Shown here: positions 1 to 5,355 of the stretch, in pieces
Position numbering within the stretch: position 1 is the first letter of the stretch
How the letters are laid out: each line of letters begins with the position of its first letter
Assembly: GCA_003485765.1 (NCBI GenBank)
Contig: DNHS01000033.1
Location: 45,209-51,120 of the forward strand
Length of the DNA stretch: 5,912 nt
Source of the DNA: Candidatus Omnitrophota bacterium
GTDB lineage: Bacteria; Omnitrophota; Gorgyraeia; Gorgyraeales; Gorgyraeaceae
Direction of reading: 5' to 3'
The notes under the pieces: model-generated
The model's input: the letters and a program-made list of their open reading frames with translations, nothing else
Told to the model about the DNA's origin: nothing
Database searches by the model: none
Program-made: the position numbers and the translations under genes

Positions 1-731
1 CGCTTAAAAAGATGGAAAATAAATTTAACGCGCTTTCTGGATTTAATATAGACTTAATCAAAAAAGCTATTTTAAGAGAGGCATTGGATATCTTGGAAGA
101 AGATAAATTGATGTGCGCTGCCATAGGAAAAAACGGCGCCAAATTAATAAAGAACGGAGATATAATATTAACGCATTGTAATGCCGGAATACTGGCTACA
201 GCTGGACAGGGCACAGCCCTTTCAATAATCTATGAAGCTAAAAAACAAGGTAAAAGATTCAAGGTTTACGCTGATGAGACAAGGCCTCTCATGCAGGGTT
301 CGCGCCTTACCATGTGGGAATTAATCCAGAATCGCATTGATGCTACTCTTATATGCGATGATATGGCAGCCAGTGCTATAAAAAATAAAGGCGTTACAAA
401 GATTATAGTGGGCGCGGATAGAATTGCCAGGAACGGAGACGCTGCTAATAAAATAGGCACATACGGCCTTGCAGTTCTTGCAAAGTACCATGGCATTCCT
501 TTTTATATAGCAGCCCCGAGCTCTACTATAGATAAAGATATAAAATCAGGAATGGATATTCCGATCGAAGAAAGAAATAGAGACGAGATTATTTATACAG
601 GTTCAAAACAAACTGCGCCGCTCAATGCAAAGGTTTATAATCCTGCGTTTGATGTTACTCCTCATAATCTAATCTCCAGTATAATAACTGAAAAAGGCAT
701 TTATGAAATTGAGAGATTTAGGAGAATTTAA
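1..731 (+). CDS. mtnA: S-methyl-5-thioribose-1-phosphate isomerase, 5'-truncated by window edge
   Basis: Isomerises methylthioribose-1-phosphate to methylthioribulose-1-phosphate in the cytosolic methionine salvage pathway; the family is related to eIF2B alpha/beta/delta. The reading frame is open to the window edge (L-K-K precedes the ATG at 12), and family members are about 340-350 residues, so roughly 100-110 N-terminal residues lie outside; the ATG at 12 is an internal methionine. Counting from that Met, visible motifs are THCNAGILAT (54-63), holding the catalytic Cys56; ADETRPLMQGSRLT (87-100); GADRIARNGD (134-143), holding the catalytic Asp136; NKIGTYGLAVLAK (146-158); IPIEER (183-188); and YNPAFDVTPHNLI (209-221). 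The CNAG and NGD motifs favour MtnA over archaeal ribose-1,5-bisphosphate isomerase or an eIF2B subunit. The C-terminus is short, ending nine residues after ITEKGI begins to diverge (YEIERFRRI). The 3' end overlaps thiL by 29 nt. No other methionine-salvage gene is visible. Confidence 0.93.
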   Translation, partial: LKKMENKFNALSGFNIDLIKKAILREALDILEEDKLMCAAIGKNGAKLIKNGDIILTHCNAGILATAGQGTALSIIYEAKKQGKRFKVYADETRPLMQGSRLTMWELIQNRIDATLICDDMAASAIKNKGVTKIIVGADRIARNGDAANKIGTYGLAVLAKYHGIPFYIAAPSSTIDKDIKSGMDIPIEERNRDEIIYTGSKQTAPLNAKVYNPAFDVTPHNLISSIITEKGIYEIERFRRI

Positions 732-1605
732 TTTTATAAACAGGATAAGCAAGGCAATAAAATTGTCAAGCCATGTTGTAAAAGGCATAGGCGATGATGC
801 AGCTGTTCTAAAATATACAAAAGATAAATACCTGCTTTTTACAACAGATATACTCTTAGAGGGGAAACATTTTTATAAAGGTTCTTCGGCTGGATTGGTG
901 GGAAAAAAAGCCCTTTCTTCAAATATAAGCGACATTGTGGCAATGGGCGGCATACCTAAATTTGCAGTTATTTCAATAGGCCTTCCTGGTTCTATGAATT
1001 TAAAATATGCCGATGAACTATATAAAGGCATAAGAAAAGTTGCAGATAAATTCAGCGTTGATTTAGTAGGCGGAGATACAGTTGGTTCTAATAAGATAAT
1101 TATTAATATTGCGCTTATTGGAGAAGTAGAAATAAAAAATTTAGCGTTAAGAAGCAAGGCTAAAAAAGAAGACGCTATATTTGTTACCGGCGATATAGGC
1201 GGTTCAATAAAGCTTAAGCACCTTAATTTTACTCCTCGGCTTAAAGAAGCCAGGTATTTAGTAAAAAATTTTAAGATTAATTCAATGATAGACGTATCTG
1301 ATGGACTTTTAGCTGACCTGGCTCATATATTAGAAGAGAGCGATAAAGGCGCAGTGATCTATGAGAAAACAATACCTGTTTCTAATGATGCCATAGATTT
1401 TAATTCAGCTATGAGGGATGGCGAAGACTTTGAATTAATTTTCACATTACCTAAGAAGCAGGCAGATAGATTAGAGGATATATGGCCGTTTGAAACAAGG
1501 CTTTCCAGGATTGGCCGGATATGCAGTGGTCGTAAGGGGTTTTATCTTATAAGAAAGAATGGAAAATCAGAGAAAATTAAATCTGCAGGCTTTACTCATT
1601 TTTAG
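703..1605 (+). CDS. thiL: thiamine-monophosphate kinase
   Basis: Phosphorylates thiamine monophosphate with ATP to give thiamine diphosphate, the last step of the cofactor pathway, in the cytosol. It belongs to the PurM/SelD/HypE-like ATP-grasping fold. Motifs in order: GEFNFINRI (7-15), the typical N-terminus; GIGDDAAVL (28-36), with metal/nucleotide-binding aspartates; TTDILLEGKHF (47-57); SNISDIVAMGG (73-83); LVGGDTVGS (121-129); TGDIGGS (162-168); SMIDVSDGLLADLAHI (194-209); GEDFELIFT (240-248); and a GFTHF C-terminus matching the family's usual G-aromatic-x-H-F ending. At 300 residues it is at the small end: the helical stretch after TGDIGGS and the loop before GEDFEL are both shorter than usual. 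The ATG at 703 is preceded by AAAAAGG (691-697) and gives the expected N-terminus, so the 29-nt overlap with mtnA looks real and suggests translational coupling. No other thi genes are nearby. Confidence 0.95.
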   Translation: MKLRDLGEFNFINRISKAIKLSSHVVKGIGDDAAVLKYTKDKYLLFTTDILLEGKHFYKGSSAGLVGKKALSSNISDIVAMGGIPKFAVISIGLPGSMNLKYADELYKGIRKVADKFSVDLVGGDTVGSNKIIINIALIGEVEIKNLALRSKAKKEDAIFVTGDIGGSIKLKHLNFTPRLKEARYLVKNFKINSMIDVSDGLLADLAHILEESDKGAVIYEKTIPVSNDAIDFNSAMRDGEDFELIFTLPKKQADRLEDIWPFETRLSRIGRICSGRKGFYLIRKNGKSEKIKSAGFTHF

Positions 1606-1610
1606 TTAAT

Positions 1611-2030
1611 ATGATAACAAATAGTGCTAAGGAAACAATGTTAATTGGCGAGAGGTTGGCAAGGAAACTAAAGCCAGGGGATATGATTGCGCTTTCAGGC
1701 GATCTGGGAAGCGGTAAGACTACTTTTACAAAAGGTATTGGAAAAGGCCTTGGCGTGAAAGATTCTAAGCGCATAAATAGCCCAACATTTGTTTTGATAA
1801 AGGAATATAATGGAAGAGTTCCGCTATACCATCTTGATTTATACAGGCTGGATGATTTAAAGGAAATAGAAAATCTGGCCATAGAAGAATATATTTATGG
1901 AAACGGCATTACTGTAATAGAATGGGCGGAAAAGATAAAATCCATCTTACCAAAAAAGCATATATTGGTGAAATTTAAAATAAAAGGCGATAATAAAAGA
2001 GAGGTAATAATTGAAGATCTTAGGTATTGA
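1611..2030 (+). CDS. tsaE: tRNA t6A37 biosynthesis ATPase TsaE
   Basis: P-loop ATPase of the TsaB-TsaD-TsaE machinery, which transfers threonylcarbamoyl from TC-AMP to A37 of ANN-decoding tRNAs; TsaE hydrolyses ATP to keep the complex turning over. Visible motifs: Walker A GDLGSGKTT (30-38) with Lys36; SPTFVLIKEY (57-66), the switch-like segment; HLDLYRL (74-80) with Asp76 in the Walker-B-like position; and VIEWAEK (102-108) with the conserved Glu104-Trp105. At 139 residues it is close to the usual 140-160. It starts 5 nt after the thiL stop. The ATG at 1611 has no recognisable Shine-Dalgarno; an in-frame stop lies at 1578-1580 with no ATG, GTG or TTG between. A second ATG at 1638 has a good AAGGA, but starting there would drop the TNSAKET segment that aligns with the family N-terminus, so 1611 is preferred. 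It overlaps tsaB by 20 nt. Confidence 0.95.
   Translation: MITNSAKETMLIGERLARKLKPGDMIALSGDLGSGKTTFTKGIGKGLGVKDSKRINSPTFVLIKEYNGRVPLYHLDLYRLDDLKEIENLAIEEYIYGNGITVIEWAEKIKSILPKKHILVKFKIKGDNKREVIIEDLRY
2001..2005 (+). promoter_or_regulatory. Shine-Dalgarno deciding the TTG start of tsaB
   Basis: GAGGT lies 5 nt before TTG at 2011, inside the 3' end of tsaE. With the in-frame TAA at 2008-2010 directly before it, this site fixes TTG as the tsaB start. Confidence 0.8.
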
Positions 2031-2682
2031 TACAAGTTCAAAATTTCTGAACATTGCCTTGAGCGAAGATGAAGATATAATAAAAGAAGAATCTTATTTA
2101 CTTGATAGAAGGCATGCCAGCCAGCTAGTTCCAAAGGTAAAAGAGCTCCTAAAAAAATATAGAACGCCTATAAGCAAGATAGACGTTTTTATAATAGGCC
2201 TTGGCCCAGGGTCATTTACCGGACTAAGGATAGGCGTCAGCGCGATAAAAGGTTTTGGCATAGCCTCAGGGAAGCCATGTATCGGCGTGGCTAGCATAGA
2301 TTCCATTGCTTGTAATGCCCAGGAAAATAATAAAGATATTATTCCTATAATAGATGCAAAAAGAGGCCAGGTTTATGCTGCTATTTACAGGAGAAAAGGC
2401 AATAAGGTAGCGAGGTTATCAGATTATTTAATATTGCCCATAGAAAAGCTTTTGAAGAAAGTAAAAGGAGATTCTGTTTTTTTAGGCGATGGGGTGCCTC
2501 TTTACAGAAATAATATATCTAGTATAAATAAAAAAGCAGTATTTTTAGAAGAAGAATACTGGTATCCAGGAGCAGGGAATCTTATAAAGCTTGGTTTCTC
2601 GAAAAAAGCTAAAAAGATCAATCTGGCTAAGCTTATACCTTTATATCTGTATCCTGAAAATTGTCAGATTAGAAAGCCATGA
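2011..2682 (+). CDS. tsaB: tRNA t6A37 biosynthesis scaffold protein TsaB
   Basis: Non-catalytic paralogue of TsaD (ASKHA fold) that dimerises with it and is required for threonylcarbamoylation of tRNA A37. Visible: LGIDTSS (4-10), the phosphate-1-like loop; RRHASQLVP (33-41); GLGPGSFTGLRIGVSAIKG (63-81), the family signature; IIDAKRGQVYAAIY (113-126), matching the usual DARRGEVYAA; and a PLYLYPE ending (210-216) where most members have PxYLR. Length of 223 residues is normal. The start is TTG: the codon immediately upstream in frame is TAA (2008-2010), no ATG lies early in the frame, and later starts would destroy GIDTS. GAGGT (2001-2005) sits 5 nt upstream. It begins inside tsaE and its TGA overlaps the alr ATG by 4 nt (ATGA). 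TsaD and TsaC are not encoded in this window, nor is RimI, which is often adjacent in other genomes. Confidence 0.95.
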   Translation: MKILGIDTSSKFLNIALSEDEDIIKEESYLLDRRHASQLVPKVKELLKKYRTPISKIDVFIIGLGPGSFTGLRIGVSAIKGFGIASGKPCIGVASIDSIACNAQENNKDIIPIIDAKRGQVYAAIYRRKGNKVARLSDYLILPIEKLLKKVKGDSVFLGDGVPLYRNNISSINKKAVFLEEEYWYPGAGNLIKLGFSKKAKKINLAKLIPLYLYPENCQIRKP

Positions 2683-3791
2683 GATTCTACAGGCCTACAT
2701 TTGCAGAAATAGATCTTAGCGCCATCCGCCATAATCTAGAGATAGTAAGCCATATTGTTAAAGGCGATACAAAGATACTTGGGGTTGTAAAGGCAGATGC
2801 TTATGGCCATGGGATAAAGGAAGTCTCAAAGACAATTGTGGATTATGTTGATTATTTTGGCGTTGCATCTCTTGATGAAGCAGCTATATTGCGCAGGACA
2901 GGGATACAAAAACCAATACTTATTATGGGCGCTATTTTGCCTGAAGAAATAGAAGGTGTTCTCAAATTCAATGTGATTCAGACAGTTTCTGACCTGGATA
3001 TCCCTAAGAGGCTTTCTAAGCTTGCCCAGTCCATGAATAAAAAAGTAAAGGTACACGTAAAGATAGATACGGGCATGGGCCGCCTTGGATTCTGGCACGA
3101 GGAGGCAATAGATTTTATAAAAAAAATAGCCAGGTTAAAAAATATTATTATAGACGGGATTTTTACGCACTTTCCAAATGCAGAGGCTGACAAGGTTTTT
3201 ACCTATAACCAGATAAAAAATTTTAAGCGCCTTATAGAAAAATTGCGGGATAATGATATTTATATACCTATAAAGCATACTGCAAATAGCATTGCCCTTA
3301 TAGATTTTAAAGATAGCCATATGAATATGGTCAGGCCAGGCCTCATGATGTACGGCATATACCCTAAAGAAAGCCTCATGAAAAATATACTTTTAAAGCC
3401 AGCGCTCACTTTAAAAACAAAGATCACTTATCTGAAATCAATGCCAAAGGGCCGCAGTATAAGTTATGGCATGACTTATATGACTCGCAAATCTACAAAG
3501 ATAGCCACGATACCTGTTGGCTATGGCGATGGATATTCAAGGCATTTTTCAAATAAGGCCCAGGTTTTAGTAAATGGCGCTCGCTGCTCTATAGTGGGCA
3601 GGGTCTGCATGGATATGTGCATGGTGGATGTAGGACATTTAAAAAATGTAAAAGTAGGGGATGATGTAGTTCTCATAGGCAGTCAGGGTGATGAGATTAT
3701 AAGAGCAGAAGGACTGGCCAGGCTTATAAATACAATACCTTACGAGGTGTTATGCAATATAGGCCACCGCGTTCCCAGAATATATAAATAG
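2679..3791 (+). CDS. alr: alanine racemase (PLP-dependent)
   Basis: Interconverts L- and D-alanine, supplying D-Ala for peptidoglycan; cytosolic homodimer with an N-terminal TIM barrel and C-terminal beta domain. VVKADAYGHG (36-45) contains the Schiff-base Lys38 and Tyr42. TGMGRLG (131-137) holds Arg135, FTHF (162-165) and HTANS (200-204) line the cofactor site, and RPGLMMYGIYP (219-229) supplies Arg219. SYGMTY (262-267) contains the second catalytic base Tyr263 from the partner subunit. IPVGYGDGYSR (278-288), GRVCMDMCMVDV (307-318) and PYEVLCNIGHRVPR (354-367) complete the family signature. All key residues are present and 370 residues is standard. The start overlaps the tsaB stop (ATGA), and only weak GAAAG-like sequence precedes it, so reinitiation after tsaB is likely. 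The stop codon is embedded in the greA ribosome binding site. A broad-specificity amino acid racemase is less likely given the standard Alr motifs. Confidence 0.96.
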   Translation: MRFYRPTFAEIDLSAIRHNLEIVSHIVKGDTKILGVVKADAYGHGIKEVSKTIVDYVDYFGVASLDEAAILRRTGIQKPILIMGAILPEEIEGVLKFNVIQTVSDLDIPKRLSKLAQSMNKKVKVHVKIDTGMGRLGFWHEEAIDFIKKIARLKNIIIDGIFTHFPNAEADKVFTYNQIKNFKRLIEKLRDNDIYIPIKHTANSIALIDFKDSHMNMVRPGLMMYGIYPKESLMKNILLKPALTLKTKITYLKSMPKGRSISYGMTYMTRKSTKIATIPVGYGDGYSRHFSNKAQVLVNGARCSIVGRVCMDMCMVDVGHLKNVKVGDDVVLIGSQGDEIIRAEGLARLINTIPYEVLCNIGHRVPRIYK

Positions 3792-3795
3792 GAGG
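3789..3795 (+). promoter_or_regulatory. strong Shine-Dalgarno of greA overlapping the alr stop
   Basis: TAGGAGG contains the alr TAG stop and a consensus AGGAGG (3790-3795), 4 nt before the greA ATG. It is the strongest ribosome binding site in the window and fits a gene needing higher output than its operon neighbours. Confidence 0.85.
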
Positions 3796-3799
3796 CAAT

Positions 3800-4273
3800 A
3801 TGTCTGAAGGCACTTTTTTGACAAGAGATGGTTGTGATAAACTTAAAGAGGAATTAAAAATATTGAAAACCGTAAAACGCAAGGAAATAGCAAATGCCCT
3901 TGAAAAGGCAAGGCAAATGGGCGATTTAAGCGAAAACGCAGAATATGATTCTGCAAAGCAGTCGCAGGCAATAAATGAAAAAAGGATTAGAGAGCTTGAG
4001 GAAAAGATTTTAACAGCCAGGATCCTGGATAATGAAAACATATCTTCGGATAAGGCATATATCGGCGCTAAATTGAAATTAGTGGATATAGATTCAAAAG
4101 AAAAGATAGATTATATGCTGGTAACTGAAGATGAGGCTGATTACGAGAAGGGCAAGATTTCTATTTCCTCTCCTGTGGGAAGAGCTCTGTTAGGTTGTAA
4201 AATTGGGGATATAGTCAACATAAAGGTGCCCGCAGGAGTTTTAAAATACAAAATAATTGGCATATCCAGGTAG
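3800..4273 (+). CDS. greA: transcription elongation factor GreA
   Basis: Binds the RNA polymerase secondary channel and stimulates cleavage of backtracked transcripts. The N-terminal antiparallel coiled coil spans about residues 8-77. Its tip motif GDLSENAEYD (41-50) carries acidic Asp42 and Glu45, equivalent to Asp41 and Glu44 of E. coli GreA, which position the catalytic magnesium. The C-terminal FKBP-like domain (about 83-157) includes the hallmark SISSPVGRALLG (121-132) and a GDIVNIKVPAG strand (136-146). Length of 157 residues is typical. The GDLSENAEY tip and SSPVGRALLG favour GreA over GreB; a Gfh-type inhibitor is unlikely because the tip acids are canonical. A near-consensus Shine-Dalgarno overlaps the alr stop, 8 nt separate the two genes, and greA appears to be the last gene of the upstream operon. 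Confidence 0.96.
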   Translation: MSEGTFLTRDGCDKLKEELKILKTVKRKEIANALEKARQMGDLSENAEYDSAKQSQAINEKRIRELEEKILTARILDNENISSDKAYIGAKLKLVDIDSKEKIDYMLVTEDEADYEKGKISISSPVGRALLGCKIGDIVNIKVPAGVLKYKIIGISR

Positions 4274-4293
4274 TAAGGCCAGATAAAATTATA

Positions 4294-4322
4294 TTGAATT
4301 TTGTTTGCTAAAATGAGATAAT
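4294..4322 (+). promoter_or_regulatory. predicted sigma70-type promoter with extended -10
   Basis: In the only sizeable intergenic gap (4274-4372), TTGAAT (4294-4299, 4 of 6 to TTGACA) and GATAAT (4317-4322, 5 of 6 to TATAAT) are separated by exactly 17 nt. A TG at 4314-4315, one base before the -10, makes an extended -10. Predicted transcription start is about 4328-4331, giving a leader of roughly 42-45 nt before the isomerase ATG. It would drive the isomerase-ilvD unit. The gap holds no convincing terminator, so readthrough from greA may add to expression. Confidence 0.65.
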
Positions 4323-4360
4323 GAAAAACTAATGGCTAGAGATTTGAAACCAGTCATAGA

Positions 4361-4368
4361 AAAGGAGA
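4361..4368 (+). promoter_or_regulatory. Shine-Dalgarno of the exported isomerase gene
   Basis: AAAGGAGA with its GGAG core (4364-4367) lies 5 nt before the ATG at 4373, supporting that start, which also begins a typical signal peptide. Confidence 0.8.
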
Positions 4369-4372
4369 CATC

Positions 4373-4450
4373 ATGCGTATCAGAAACATTTGGTTTGCGG
4401 TAGCAGCATTTGTTGCGATTGTATTATTTTCTGTTGTTTCTTCAGATGCA
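4373..4450 (+). other. signal peptide coding region, probable signal peptidase I type
   Basis: The first 26 residues show a positive n-region (Arg2, Arg4), a hydrophobic core from about Trp7 to Val22, and a polar c-region SSDA. Ser24 and Ala26 fit the -3/-1 rule, placing the most likely cleavage between Ala26 and Ala27. No cysteine is present, which argues against a lipoprotein signal. An uncleaved N-terminal anchor is the main alternative. Confidence 0.75.
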
Positions 4451-5347
4451 GCTTCTCAGAAAGAAGGCTTTGCAGCAAAGGTTAACGGTGTAGGGATTAA
4501 GAAAACAACATTGGATGCGGCAGTTAATAATTTTATAGAAAACCAGAAAATGTTCGGAACCACTATAAAGGAAGAAGAAAAGGATAAATTAAAAAAGGAT
4601 ATACTCAATGAACTTGTATCAGCAGAATTGTTATACCAGGCAAGCCAGAAGGAAGGCATCGGAGATCTGAGCAAAGATGTTGACAGCCAGCTGGAAAATA
4701 TTAAAAAAGGCTTTGGCTCTGATCAGGAATTTCAGAAGGTATTAAAGGAAAGAGGCATAGAAGCAAAGGACCTGAAGGAAGATATTAAAAAAGGTGTCTC
4801 TATAAATGCATATTTAGAAAAGAATGTCTTTTCTAAATTAAGCCCTGTGACAGAAGATGAGAAAAAACAGGAATACGAAACTAATAAAGATAAATTAAAC
4901 GTTCCTGATGAGACAAAAGCGAGCCATATACTTATAAAAGTTGACGAGAAAGCAACCCCGGAAGAAAAGAGAAGCGCAAAGGAAAAGATAGAGGCATTGA
5001 GAACCAGGGCTATGTCAGGCGAAGATTTTGCAAAGCTCGCTAAAGAAAATTCAGAAGACGGCTCAGCCTCTAATGGCGGAGACCTTAGTTATTTTAGAAA
5101 AGGCCAGATGGTGAAGCCTTTTGAAGACGCTGCTTTTGGCCTTGAAAAAGACCAAATCAGCCCTGTGGTTGAAACTCAGTTTGGCTATCACGTAATAAAA
5201 GTAACAGATAAAAAAGCCGCTCATACCTTAACATATGACGAGGTTTCTAAAGATATAGAGAAATTTTTGATTAATAATCGTAAAAGAGACGAGGTAAATA
5301 AAACTGTAGAAGCTTTAAAGAAAAAAGCTAAGATAGAAATTCTATAA
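4373..5347 (+). CDS. exported parvulin-type peptidyl-prolyl cis-trans isomerase (PpiC/SurA/PrsA-like)
   Basis: Probable extracytoplasmic foldase and chaperone. An N-terminal signal peptide (about 1-26; charged MRIR, then hydrophobic 7-22) is followed by a helical, lysine/glutamate-rich SurA_N-like chaperone domain (about 32-150). One parvulin domain follows (about 180-278) with ASHILIK (183-189), EDFAKLAKENSED (217-229), GGDLSYFRKGQMVKPFEDA (235-253) and TQFGYHVIKV (268-277). A charged helix (about 286-320) closes the protein, probably packing back on the chaperone domain as in SurA. At 324 residues with a single parvulin domain it resembles PrsA or PpiC-type chaperones more than two-domain SurA, hence no symbol. 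There is no lipobox cysteine, so it is predicted soluble in the periplasm rather than lipid-anchored like Gram-positive PrsA. The ATG has AAAGGAGA (4361-4368) upstream and its own likely promoter. ilvD follows 8 nt downstream. Confidence 0.92.
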   Translation: MRIRNIWFAVAAFVAIVLFSVVSSDAASQKEGFAAKVNGVGIKKTTLDAAVNNFIENQKMFGTTIKEEEKDKLKKDILNELVSAELLYQASQKEGIGDLSKDVDSQLENIKKGFGSDQEFQKVLKERGIEAKDLKEDIKKGVSINAYLEKNVFSKLSPVTEDEKKQEYETNKDKLNVPDETKASHILIKVDEKATPEEKRSAKEKIEALRTRAMSGEDFAKLAKENSEDGSASNGGDLSYFRKGQMVKPFEDAAFGLEKDQISPVVETQFGYHVIKVTDKKAAHTLTYDEVSKDIEKFLINNRKRDEVNKTVEALKKKAKIEIL

Positions 5348-5355
5348 AGGGCATC

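Noticed and set aside
12..14. ATG at 12 as the true start of mtnA
   Set aside because: The frame is open to the window edge and about 100 N-terminal residues of the family would be missing; it is an internal methionine of a cut gene.
266..496. Minus-strand open frames, for example within mtnA, thiL, alr, the isomerase gene and ilvD
   Set aside because: They are antisense to well-supported conserved genes, show no recognisable domains, and lack plausible start signals.
4285..4302. AAAATT / AATTTT inverted repeat after greA as a terminator
   Set aside because: The stem is only six A/T pairs with no GC-rich base and no U-tract, and the right arm overlaps the -35 box; too weak to call.
4274..4372. 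Riboswitch or other structured leader upstream of the isomerase-ilvD unit
   Set aside because: The gap is only 99 bp and the predicted leader about 45 nt, with no strong stem-loop or known aptamer motif, and no attenuator-like run of Ile/Val/Leu codons.
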